Assembly: GCA_031421855.1 (NCBI GenBank)
Contig: JANOPN010000007.1
Location: forward strand, 1 to 34,898
DNA: 34,898 nt
From: JAAFHN01 sp031421855
Lineage (GTDB): Bacteria > Pseudomonadota > Gammaproteobacteria > Burkholderiales > Burkholderiaceae_C
Direction of reading: 5' to 3'
Under the pieces are notes generated by a model that had not been told where the DNA came from, ran no database searches, and was given only the letters and a program-made list of their open reading frames with translations. Of the stretch, positions 16,419-24,377 are shown one piece after another (position 1 is the first letter of the stretch; the number at the start of each line of letters is the position of its first letter). Position numbers and translations under genes: made by a program.

Positions 16419-18170
16419 ATGCACACCGAAACCCTGATCCCCGGCAAAGATGCCTCGCTTGAGTCCACCATCCACACCATGCAAACCCGGCTCAGTGCCT
16501 TGGGTTTTCACATCGAAGAACGCAGTTGGCTAAACCCGGTCGACGGCATTTGGTCAGTTCATGTGCGCGACCGCGACTGCCCGCTGATGTTCACCAACGG
16601 CAAGGGCGCAACCGAAAAGGCCTGCTTGGCCAGTGCGTTGGGGGAGTATTTCGAGCGTCTATCGACCAATTACTTTTGGACGCATTTCTATTTGGGCCGC
16701 GCAGTGGCCGATGGGCCATTCGTTCACTACCCGCAAGAGAAGTGGTTCCCCCTGCCCACTGACGGCAAATGGCCAAAAGGCATCCTCAACGCATCACTGC
16801 ATGGCTTTTACAACCCCAACGGCGACATCGACCCCAACAATCTAGTCGAATTCAACTCCGGCAACCCCGAGCGTGGGATTTGCACCATCCCGTACACCCG
16901 GCTCAGCGACGGTGAGGTCGCCTACGTGCCCGTCAACATCATCGGCAACCTGTACGTCAGCAACGGCATGTCGGCCGGCAACACCCTGATGGAGGCGCGA
17001 ACCCAGGCGTTCTCGGAGATTTTCGAGCGCCACATCAAGGCCCGCATCATTGGCGAGGGCATCTGCCTACCCGAGGTGCCTGACGCGGTCATCGCCCGTT
17101 GGCCATGCATCGCCGCGGGCATCAAGGCCTTGCGCGAGGCAGGCTTTGGCATTTTGGTGAAGGACGCGTCGCTCGGCGGGCAGTATCCGGTGATGAACGT
17201 CACCTTGCTTCACCCAGAAGACCAGGGATGTTTCGCCAGTTTTGGCGCGCACCCTCGCTTTGAGGTGGCACTGGAGCGCGCATTGACCGAGTTGCTCCAA
17301 GGCCGCGCCCTTGATGCCTTGAGCGGCTTTCCGGTCCCCGGTTTTGACATGGACGAAGTTGCCAGCGCGACCAATATTGAGATTCATTTTGTCGACTCCA
17401 GCGGCGTGATCCACTGGAACTTCTTGGGCGATAAACCCGATTTCGACTTCGCCGACTGGAATTTTGCTAACTCCACTGCCCAAGACTATGAGTGGGCGCT
17501 CAATCGGCTTCACCAAGATGGCTTTGAGGTGTATGTCGCTGACTTCACGCACTTGGGCGTTTACGCCTGTCGCGTGCTCGTGCCTGGCGCGTCAGAAATC
17601 TACCCCGTGGACGACATCGATTTTGAGAACAACAGCGTGGGAAACCACATGCGCGAGGCTTTGCTCAATTTGGGCGACCTAGACGACGAAGAGTGCTCCG
17701 ATTTGTTGGACTCACTCAACGACTCCAGCGTGCCCGACACCCGCGCGTTGGCCGCCGTCATTGGCATGGCACCCGACGCAGGCTCATTTTGGGCCGACAT
17801 CCGCGTGGGTGAGCTCAAAGCCTTGCTGGCATTGGCCTGTGGCAATGTCGATGCCGCCATTGAGGGCTGCGAATGGGTGCGTCACTTCGCGCAACTCGAC
17901 GAATCACGCCGCAAAATTTACGCATGTTGCGAAAATTTGCTTCGCTTGTCGCAGTCAGGCGACGGCAACGCGGTCGACATCAAGCCATTTCATGCCGCGC
18001 TGGCCTTGCTACACGGCGCGCCGACACTAGCAAAGGCACAAGCATTGGTCGCCCAAAAAGATCGCTTTTTGGGGCTTTCAAGCCCAGGGTTGGATATGAC
18101 CGGCTGCGTGATGCACGGCAAGCTGCTTGAAGCTTACGCCAAGGTCCAAATGCACAAGCGTAAGAGCTAA
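16419..18170 (+). CDS. ycaO: YcaO-domain protein, E. coli YcaO type
   Basis: A 583-residue protein close in length and sequence to E. coli YcaO (586 residues). Seen here are PGKDASLESTI, SWLNPVDGIWSVHVRDRDCP, TNGKGATEKACLASALGEYFERLSTNYF (the last parts are 64-86) and AFSEIFERHIKARI. E76 and E79 in the SALGEYFER segment match the family's ATP/Mg ligands. YcaO enzymes use ATP to activate backbone amides. The E. coli type has a helical TPR-like C-terminus and has been linked to RimO-dependent methylthiolation of ribosomal protein S12 rather than to azoline peptide synthesis. No precursor peptide or dehydrogenase gene is adjacent. It starts 43 bp after the DUF2126 gene on the same strand, so co-transcription is possible. 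Confidence 0.93.
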   Translation: MHTETLIPGKDASLESTIHTMQTRLSALGFHIEERSWLNPVDGIWSVHVRDRDCPLMFTNGKGATEKACLASALGEYFERLSTNYFWTHFYLGRAVADGPFVHYPQEKWFPLPTDGKWPKGILNASLHGFYNPNGDIDPNNLVEFNSGNPERGICTIPYTRLSDGEVAYVPVNIIGNLYVSNGMSAGNTLMEARTQAFSEIFERHIKARIIGEGICLPEVPDAVIARWPCIAAGIKALREAGFGILVKDASLGGQYPVMNVTLLHPEDQGCFASFGAHPRFEVALERALTELLQGRALDALSGFPVPGFDMDEVASATNIEIHFVDSSGVIHWNFLGDKPDFDFADWNFANSTAQDYEWALNRLHQDGFEVYVADFTHLGVYACRVLVPGASEIYPVDDIDFENNSVGNHMREALLNLGDLDDEECSDLLDSLNDSSVPDTRALAAVIGMAPDAGSFWADIRVGELKALLALACGNVDAAIEGCEWVRHFAQLDESRRKIYACCENLLRLSQSGDGNAVDIKPFHAALALLHGAPTLAKAQALVAQKDRFLGLSSPGLDMTGCVMHGKLLEAYAKVQMHKRKS

Positions 18171-18216
18171 GCCAGCCGCCAGTTTCAAGCAGTCAAAGCC
18201 AAATAGCAAGTGCCAT

Positions 18217-18519
18217 TTAGGCTAAAGACTGCTCGGCGCGACGCGAAATCACGTGCTTTAAAAGCGACCTTGCGTCGTCGGATACGTTTATCAACTTGAT
18301 GTGTGATTTGAAGTACGCAAATCCGTGCAACTTCACCACACCACCAATGCATTCGTCGGCGAAGGACGGCGTGACGTTGCGAAGTGCGAAGTCAATCTCG
18401 ACCAAATCGTACCGCAACAAAGCGGCATTCACATCATCAAACAACACTTTTCCATCCTGCCGCGTGGCAATTTTGGCACCCAAAACGCCAAGGTCAAACT
18501 TAAAAATCGAAGTCGTCAT
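18217..18519 (-). CDS. STAS-like protein (DUF4325 type)
   Basis: A 100-residue protein resembling the STAS-like DUF4325 family: an N-terminal strand-rich part, GKVLFDDVNAALLRYDLVEID, then DECIGGVVKLHG and a C-terminal helix. Such proteins are regularly encoded next to GHKL ATPases, reminiscent of anti-sigma-factor antagonists of the SpoIIAA type. The gene overlaps the upstream ATPase gene by 20 bp, so translation is probably coupled. I infer a two-protein regulatory switch in which the ATPase acts on the STAS-like partner. A typical phosphorylatable serine cannot be assigned with confidence. The pair is oriented against both neighbouring genes. Confidence 0.75.
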   Translation of the reverse strand: MTTSIFKFDLGVLGAKIATRQDGKVLFDDVNAALLRYDLVEIDFALRNVTPSFADECIGGVVKLHGFAYFKSHIKLINVSDDARSLLKHVISRRAEQSLA

Positions 18520-19372
18520 TTTCGTATCCTTTGACCGGAGGCCAAGCGCCGTAGATTTCTTGCGTGCTCAACCTTCCGGCCGTGTTGAACTCCAAAACAA
18601 CCAACGAGCCTTGCCAGTGGGTACTTTGATCGCCCATATTGAATGCTTCGCCCGCCCCGATGCACCACTCGCTGCCAGAGTAAACAACGAGTGTGCCACC
18701 GTTTTGGCGCATCAATTGACGGGCCAATGCCAATCCGTATCCTGCATGCCCCTTGTTGAGCTTGCTGGATACGCCCAATTCGGTTGCAAATGCGCACGCG
18801 TTTGCCGACTTCCCTTCAAGGCGAACGTCGGGTGTCTCAGCAGCATCCAGTGTCGCCCGGATGCCGAGTCCGCTGTCACCTATCGCGATTTGCGCCAAAT
18901 TGCCATTTCTCCAAAATTGCGCGCAGGCAATCCCAGTCAATTCGTCGGTCACGCCACCATGTGCAAAGCAGTTGTCCAAAATTTCCGCAATGGCCACGTC
19001 CAAACTGCTGTGCGAAGCCTCACTCATGTTTGCGTGAATGGCGATCTCGCTAAGCCTGTTTGCGCATTCGTGCACTGCGTCCCTCGATTTCAACGGCTCA
19101 ATTGGAAGGAACCTTGCCAATGGATCCCGAGTAGCTGAAGCAAAAGACGGATTGTGCCGACCGATGGCGCTCCAAAGCCCCATTCGATCGGCGTATGTCG
19201 CTACATGCTCGGGCAGGGTCAACAAATTCGACTTGGTCGCTCGCAGCGCAAGTGCCGCTGTGACCAAGTGATACGGGCGAACAAACGACGGTGCTGCGAA
19301 TGAATGGCCGAGCAGGCCGTCATTTAAGGATTGGATCCAATTCGTGATGTCCGTAATATTTGTTGGTGTCAT
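18500..19372 (-). CDS. GHKL-type ATP-binding protein (histidine kinase-like ATPase domain)
   Basis: A 290-residue protein whose C-terminal half has the Bergerat fold. The N box is AEILDNCFAHGG with E130 and N134, the G1 box is GDSGLG (165-170), and the G2 box is GHAGYGLALARQL (208-220). The N-terminal ~110 residues are unassigned and lack a phospho-acceptor histidine box, receiver or membrane segment, so it is not a standard sensor kinase. It more resembles the soluble GHKL ATPases paired with STAS-like proteins. The 3' end overlaps the STAS-like gene by 20 bp. I saw no clear Shine-Dalgarno sequence at ATG 19372. The pair interrupts an otherwise plus-strand run of peptide-ligation genes, which suggests later insertion. 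Confidence 0.82.
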   Translation of the reverse strand: MTPTNITDITNWIQSLNDGLLGHSFAAPSFVRPYHLVTAALALRATKSNLLTLPEHVATYADRMGLWSAIGRHNPSFASATRDPLARFLPIEPLKSRDAVHECANRLSEIAIHANMSEASHSSLDVAIAEILDNCFAHGGVTDELTGIACAQFWRNGNLAQIAIGDSGLGIRATLDAAETPDVRLEGKSANACAFATELGVSSKLNKGHAGYGLALARQLMRQNGGTLVVYSGSEWCIGAGEAFNMGDQSTHWQGSLVVLEFNTAGRLSTQEIYGAWPPVKGYENDDFDF

Positions 19373-19469
19373 GGTGTTTAGATTTTCCCGCGATGGAAGA
19401 CAATTTTAACTGTATGTAAAACCATGTCAAACAACCTTCTGGCCTCGCGCGTAGCGACGATAGAACACG

Positions 19470-22196
19470 GTGCAAAATACCGCCGTGCCAAACTCTCCGC
19501 CCGTCAAACAAATTGAACCGACCATCGGCATGGCTCAGGCCTCGCAGGAACTACCAACGAGCGATCAGTTCTTCAAAGCAACAAAAGCCACAACGGGCCA
19601 TTTTGATGAGCTAAACCAAGGCGAAGGCGCGGGCGCTTGGACGCAATTTTTTGAGCAATTGCCGGGCGCTGGCCCCAAGTCAGGTGATTTCGCTCGGGGT
19701 TTGACCCAGCGCAGCCAGCAAGTGGCGCGCGATGTCGCGGCCCACGGCATCACTTACAACGTTTACGCCGACAGCAATGGGCCGCGCAGGCCATGGGCGC
19801 TTGATACCTTGCCGGTTTTGCTGTCAACAGACGACTGGGCAAAAATTGAGTCGGGCGTATTGCAACGCACCCGTTTGCTCAATGCCGTGCTGGCTGACAT
19901 TTACGGCGAGCAACGACTCTTACGCGACGGCATGATCCCCAGCGCATTGGTGCATGGACACAGCGGCTACTTGCGCCCTGTTCACGGCATCAAGCCGTTG
20001 GGCGGCACTTGGTTGCATGTCGCGGCGTTTGATTTGGCTCGCAGCCCACAAGGGCAGTGGCAACTGGTGTCGCAGCGCACCCAAGCACCATCCGGTCTGG
20101 GCTACTTGCTCGAAAACCGGCAAATCATTGGCCGCCAGTTTCCTGACGCGTTCCAAAAACTGCGGGTTCAGCGATTGGCCGACACGTATGCCGCCATCAT
20201 CGACGGCTTGGTCAAGCACTGCCCACCGCTCGAGCCCGGCGAAGTGCCCCGGATTGCATTGCTCACGCCCGGGCCATACAACGAGACCCATTTTGAACAC
20301 GCGTATTTGGCCTCGTCTTTGGGCTTGACCTTGGTCGAAGGCTCAGATTTGGTCGTTCGCGGCGACCGTTTGTACTTGCGCACCTTGGACGGTTTGCAGC
20401 GCGTGCACGTGCTGATGAAACGACTCGACGACGAGTATCTTGACCCGCTTGAGCTGCGCGCCGATTCGGCGCTTGGCATTGCGGGCTTGGTGCAAGTGGT
20501 GCGCAGTGGTCAGGTCGTGCTGGCCAACATGCCGGGCACGGGCGTGGTTGAAAGCCCAGCCTTGCTTGGGTTTTTGCCTGCCATTGCTCAAAAGTTGCTT
20601 GGCGAAACACTGAGCTTGCCCGCGCTAGACACTTGGTGGTGTGGCGAAGCCGCAGCCATGGCCGATGCCCTGCCCCAATTGGCGCAGCTCGTGATTAAAC
20701 CCACCGCCAGCCACGGCCCGCCATCGGTCATTGCACGCCAGCTTCCCCGGCGGGCGCTGGATGAGCTAACTGGGCGAATTGTTCGCCGGGGCACCGACAC
20801 GACGCTGCAGCGCTGGATGCCACTGGCCCAAACGCCCACATTTTTAGGCGCGACAGCGGGCACTTCACCCAAGCTCGTGCCGCGCTCGTATTTGCTGCGC
20901 GTGTTTGTGGTGTGCGACGGCACGACAGACGGCGTGCCCAGATGGCGGGTGCTACCCGGCGGCTTGGCTCGCATCGCGAGCGCAGCGCAAGCAGACGTGG
21001 TGTCGATGCAATACGGCGGCTCAAGTGCCGACGTCTGGGTCATGGGTGAGCCCAGTCGCGCTCCAACACTGGTGCAGAAGCAATCGCAGGGTCAGTCACA
21101 AAGCCAGTCACAGGGACAGTCCCAGGGTCAATCGCAAAACCAGTCACCAAGTCAATTCCAAGACCAAGCGCGACCAACGGCCATTACGCCCACTCGGCTC
21201 GAGGGCATCGGTCACACGATCACCAGCCGCGCGGCCGAGAATCTGTATTGGTTTGGCCGCTACACCGAGCGCTGCGAACACACCGCTCGACTCGCCCGGG
21301 TCGCCCTCAGTTCACTCAATTCGGAAGATCCGCCCAGCCAAGCGCTGGGCAAATGGTTGCACGCGACGGCCGCGCAGGCGGGTTTGATCGCGAGTGATGC
21401 GCCACAACCCAATGCCGACCCAGCCGGGTTCGAGCTCGCCTTGGTTGACGGCTTGGCAAGCAAAACCCAATGCAGCGTGGGCTACAACCTGCGAGCCCTG
21501 CGCGGTGCAGCTGACGCGGTCCGCGAGCGTTTGTCAGGCGAGCATTGGCAACTGATTCAACGCGCTGGGGTGAAGTTTTTTGCGGCCCTGTCGCCTGCCA
21601 AACCTGCCGACGGCGTGTCGGCGCAAACCGCCCTGCGCGCCATTGACGAATTGATTGAAGACATCGCCGCCATGACCGGCGCGCAGACCGACCGCATGAC
21701 CCGCGACAACGGCTGGCGCTGCTTGAGCGTGGGACGCCAGCTTGAGCGCTTGCATCAACTGAGCAACGCATTTTTGATCGGCTTGCGCGAATCGGCGTAC
21801 TTAGAAAACGACGGTTTTGACGCTTTGCTCAATTTGTTTGACAGCACCATCACCTACCGAGCTCGGTTTTCTATGCGCCGAGACTTGGGCGCACTGACCG
21901 AGCTGCTGGTGCGCGACTCAGACAACCCCAGGGCATTGGCGTGGGTTGCCAGCCAGCTGCGCGGTCGCCTGAGCAAGCTGGCCAACGCCGCACCGCTCGA
22001 AAAAAGCGAATTGGCGCTCACGGTGACTGACCCAAGCACCTGGGAAGCCAATGCCCCAGTCGACGTTTTGATCGCATCACTTGAGCCACTCTCGAACGAG
22101 TTGTTTGGTCTGTCTGATGGCCTGAGTGCACAGTATTTTCGCCACCTCAACACATCACGCCAGCACCTTGCACAAACCCAAGGCCTCGCGCCATGA
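19470..22196 (+). CDS. Fused circularly permuted ATP-grasp + alpha-E protein
   Basis: A 908-residue fusion. Residues ~30-530 are a circularly permuted type 2 ATP-grasp domain (HGITYNVYADSNGPRRPWAL, LGYLLENRQIIGRQFP, VHVLMKRLDDEYLDPLELRAD). Residues ~577-905 are an alpha-E domain (SRAAENLYWFGRYTERCEHT). They are joined by a Gln/Ser/Gly-rich linker (~536-566). The predicted activity is ATP-dependent amide-bond formation, with substrate unknown. It is the fused counterpart of the separate genes at 8593-10023 and 7613-8572. The transglutaminase gene downstream overlaps it by four bases (ATGA), a strong sign of a two-gene operon. The GTG at 19470 is the longest start. ATG 19530 is an alternative, and neither has a clear Shine-Dalgarno sequence. 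Confidence 0.93.
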   Translation: MQNTAVPNSPPVKQIEPTIGMAQASQELPTSDQFFKATKATTGHFDELNQGEGAGAWTQFFEQLPGAGPKSGDFARGLTQRSQQVARDVAAHGITYNVYADSNGPRRPWALDTLPVLLSTDDWAKIESGVLQRTRLLNAVLADIYGEQRLLRDGMIPSALVHGHSGYLRPVHGIKPLGGTWLHVAAFDLARSPQGQWQLVSQRTQAPSGLGYLLENRQIIGRQFPDAFQKLRVQRLADTYAAIIDGLVKHCPPLEPGEVPRIALLTPGPYNETHFEHAYLASSLGLTLVEGSDLVVRGDRLYLRTLDGLQRVHVLMKRLDDEYLDPLELRADSALGIAGLVQVVRSGQVVLANMPGTGVVESPALLGFLPAIAQKLLGETLSLPALDTWWCGEAAAMADALPQLAQLVIKPTASHGPPSVIARQLPRRALDELTGRIVRRGTDTTLQRWMPLAQTPTFLGATAGTSPKLVPRSYLLRVFVVCDGTTDGVPRWRVLPGGLARIASAAQADVVSMQYGGSSADVWVMGEPSRAPTLVQKQSQGQSQSQSQGQSQGQSQNQSPSQFQDQARPTAITPTRLEGIGHTITSRAAENLYWFGRYTERCEHTARLARVALSSLNSEDPPSQALGKWLHATAAQAGLIASDAPQPNADPAGFELALVDGLASKTQCSVGYNLRALRGAADAVRERLSGEHWQLIQRAGVKFFAALSPAKPADGVSAQTALRAIDELIEDIAAMTGAQTDRMTRDNGWRCLSVGRQLERLHQLSNAFLIGLRESAYLENDGFDALLNLFDSTITYRARFSMRRDLGALTELLVRDSDNPRALAWVASQLRGRLSKLANAAPLEKSELALTVTDPSTWEANAPVDVLIASLEPLSNELFGLSDGLSAQYFRHLNTSRQHLAQTQGLAP
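21075..21165 (+). repeat. Degenerate tandem repeat encoding a Gln/Ser/Gly linker
   Basis: Degenerate repeats of CAG-TCN and CAG-GGN codons encode alternating QS and QG dipeptides, later grading into QNQSPSQFQDQ. They lie exactly between the ATP-grasp and alpha-E domains. The repeat is likely to vary in length between strains. Confidence 0.85.
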
Positions 22197-23119
22197 AACT
22201 GATCGTTGAACACGACACCCACAGCGCCTACGCGCCTGAAGTCGAGGAGGCGTGGCATTTGGCTTACTTGCAGCCGCTAGGCGAGCAATCCGAAGCATCC
22301 AACGGCCCGCAGCAACAGCTGATCTCGCACGAAGTCACCATTGACCCCGAGCCTGAGCACCGCCGCGTTTTGCGCGATCCGTTTGGCAACACGGCCGTTT
22401 GGTTCTCGTTGCACCAATCGCATCGTTCGGTGCGAGTCATCGCGCGAAGCAGGCTTGACACCGCAAGCCCCGCCCCAACGCCGCCTGAGCGTCCCTGGGA
22501 ACAGGTGCGTGAGGCCATGCGTTACCGAGCGGGCGCACGCTTTGACGCGGCATCGGAGTTTTTGCACCCCTCGCCGCTCATTGCGGTTCACGATGAGTTT
22601 GCAGCCCATGCAAGCGCGAGCTTCACCCCGGGGCGAGGCATGATTGAAGCCAGCGCCGACTATTGCGCGCGAATTCACCGCGAGTTTCGCTACGACCCCG
22701 AAAGCACCGACGTGAGTACGCCGGTGTTGGAGGCCCTTCGCGCGAAACACGGTGTTTGCCAAGACTTCGCGCACGTGCTCATCGCGGGCCTGCGTGCGAT
22801 TGGCTTGAGCGCTCGCTACGTCAGTGGCTACCTCCTGACCGAGCCAATACCCGGCCAACCACGTCTCATTGGCGTCGATGCATCGCATGCGTGGGCGAGT
22901 GTCTACGTCCCCGCGATGCCAGATGTCGAATCAAATGACACGGGCACCTGGGTCGATCTTGATCCCACCAATGACCGCTGGGGCGCAGGCACACCCGGTG
23001 AAGACTATGTTTGCTTGGCCATTGGCCGCGACTACAGTGATGTCACGCCGCTGCGCGGCGTGATCCACGGTGCGCAGCGCCAATCGCAAACTGTGGCTGT
23101 GACGGTCATGCCGGTTTGA
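22193..23119 (+). CDS. Transglutaminase-family protein (COG1305-like)
   Basis: A 308-residue transglutaminase-fold cysteine enzyme of the type routinely paired with ATP-grasp/alpha-E genes. The N-terminal ~110 residues are the beta-rich region (HRRVLRDPFGNTAVWFSLHQ). The catalytic triad is C189 in KHGVCQDFAHV, H232 in GVDASHAWASVYVP and D257 in WVDLDPTND. It probably cleaves or rearranges an amide bond in the product of the ATP-grasp partner, but this is inferred from context. It overlaps the upstream fusion gene by four bases, so translation is coupled. There is no signal peptide, so it should be cytoplasmic. Confidence 0.93.
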   Translation: MKLIVEHDTHSAYAPEVEEAWHLAYLQPLGEQSEASNGPQQQLISHEVTIDPEPEHRRVLRDPFGNTAVWFSLHQSHRSVRVIARSRLDTASPAPTPPERPWEQVREAMRYRAGARFDAASEFLHPSPLIAVHDEFAAHASASFTPGRGMIEASADYCARIHREFRYDPESTDVSTPVLEALRAKHGVCQDFAHVLIAGLRAIGLSARYVSGYLLTEPIPGQPRLIGVDASHAWASVYVPAMPDVESNDTGTWVDLDPTNDRWGAGTPGEDYVCLAIGRDYSDVTPLRGVIHGAQRQSQTVAVTVMPV

Positions 23120-23280
23120 TGGGTGCCGCTTAGGCCAAGCAGCGCGTGGACTATCTGGTCAATAGTCAAAAAGTAAACGATAGACCATTGCCGCTGAATA
23201 GTGAGCGCTACACTTCGGCGACCGAGCGTTGACCACAAAGGCGCACCGGCATACCCAAAACACAACCGGAGTCACCCCAC

Positions 23281-23781
23281 ATGCGTTTGCTTCTCACTGC
23301 CAGCCTGTTCGCCACAACCGTTTTGATGGGCTGTGCCCAAATGAGCCCGGCCCCGCAAGCTGCCGCGCCAACCGCTCCGATGAAAACCACGGTGAGCACG
23401 CCAACCGTGTTTGCTGGCGCATACACCAAGGTCGTCGCCCCGGCCGGCACCGTCGCTTACATCATGAACATAAAAAATGGCGACGTGCTCACCAGCCCCG
23501 TCACCGTTCAGTTTGGCCTCAAAGGCATGGGCGTTGCACCAGCGGGCACAGAAAAAGCGGGTACCGGTCACCACCACCTGTTGGTCAACGTCAATGAGCT
23601 GGATGTCAACGCATCAGTGCCATTCAATGACAACCATCGCCACTTTGGCAACGGACAAACCGAGACCAGCATGGTGCTCAAGCCAGGCGTGTACACCTTA
23701 CAGATGCTGGTCGCTGACCACAACCACATTCCGCACCACCCACCCGTGATGAGCGAGCGAATCACGGTCACGGTCAAGTAA
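23281..23781 (+). CDS. DUF4399 lipoprotein
   Basis: A 166-residue protein with a lipoprotein signal: a hydrophobic stretch ending in LMGC with C18 as the lipidated cysteine. An A/P-rich linker follows, then a DUF4399 domain carrying GTGHHHLLVNV, FNDNHRHFGNGQTE and LVADHNHIPHHPP. The domain is rich in conserved histidines, suggesting metal binding, although the family has no established function. It should be anchored in a periplasm-facing membrane. The 161 bp upstream, after the transglutaminase gene, probably holds its own promoter. Confidence 0.88.
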   Translation: MRLLLTASLFATTVLMGCAQMSPAPQAAAPTAPMKTTVSTPTVFAGAYTKVVAPAGTVAYIMNIKNGDVLTSPVTVQFGLKGMGVAPAGTEKAGTGHHHLLVNVNELDVNASVPFNDNHRHFGNGQTETSMVLKPGVYTLQMLVADHNHIPHHPPVMSERITVTVK

Positions 23782-23804
23782 CTTTGTGGCCAACATTGGC
23801 CTCT

Positions 23805-23878
23805 GGTTAGTTATTTATTGATAGCAACAAACTCAATGAATACAGAGACCAAAGGCCGATTTTTCGTAAAAATCGTTC
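23805..23878 (+). repeat. Interspersed repeat copy 6 (with 3' hairpin)
   Basis: It reads TTGATAGCAACAAACTCAA, then TGAATACAGAGACCAAAGGCC. This copy best shows the 3' end of the element: GATTTTT-CGT-AAAAATC, a perfect hairpin at 23858-23874. It lies between the DUF4399 and RidA genes in their direction, with the hairpin ending 17 bases before the RidA start codon. Confidence 0.9.
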
Positions 23879-23891
23879 CCCAAAGCCCCCA

Positions 23892-24359
23892 ATGAGCATC
23901 TACACCCAACTCCAAGCCCTCAACATCACCCTGCCACCGGTCTCCACGCCAGCAGCCGCCTATGTGCCCTTTGTGCAAACCGGGAAATTGGTGTTTTTGA
24001 GCGGTCACATCGCCAAGCAAGACGGCAAAGCATGGGTTGGCCAACTCGGTGTCAACATGGACACGGCAACCGCTCAACAGGCTGCGCGCGCCATCGCCAT
24101 CGACCTGATTGGCACGCTAAACGCCGCTTGCACCTCAGCAGGCACCGATCTCAACGGCGTCAAACGCATCGTCAAACTCATGAGTTTGGTCAACAGCTCG
24201 CCAACATTCACCGAACAGCACCTCGTCACCAACGGGGCGTCGGAGCTCATCGGCCAGGTGTTTGGCGCAGCCGGTGCGCACGCCCGCAGTGCATTTGGTG
24301 TGGCGCAAATTCCAATGGGCGCATGCGTTGAGATTGAGATGGTTGCCGAGCTGCACTGA
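23892..24359 (+). CDS. RidA (YjgF/YER057c/UK114) family protein
   Basis: A 155-residue RidA-like protein, somewhat longer than the ~128 residues of canonical RidA. Features include FVQTGKLVFLSGHIA, the central AIDLIGTLNAACTSAGTDL and the C-terminal HARSAFGVAQIPMGACVEIE, with the arginine that in RidA contacts the imine substrate. Canonical members hydrolyse reactive enamine/imine intermediates released by PLP enzymes. This longer subgroup may have a different substrate. The interspersed repeat fills most of its 5' leader, and its 3' hairpin lies close to the ribosome-binding region. Confidence 0.88.
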   Translation: MSIYTQLQALNITLPPVSTPAAAYVPFVQTGKLVFLSGHIAKQDGKAWVGQLGVNMDTATAQQAARAIAIDLIGTLNAACTSAGTDLNGVKRIVKLMSLVNSSPTFTEQHLVTNGASELIGQVFGAAGAHARSAFGVAQIPMGACVEIEMVAELH

Positions 24360-24377
24360 GCAGCGACAAAAAACACA

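Noticed and set aside
16419..18170. YcaO as part of an azole/azoline (TOMM) peptide cluster
   Set aside because: The protein is of the E. coli YcaO type, and no precursor peptide, E1-like partner or dehydrogenase is adjacent.
23788..23801. GGCCA-ACAT-TGGCC hairpin after the DUF4399 gene
   Set aside because: Five-base stem without a U-tract; not a convincing terminator.
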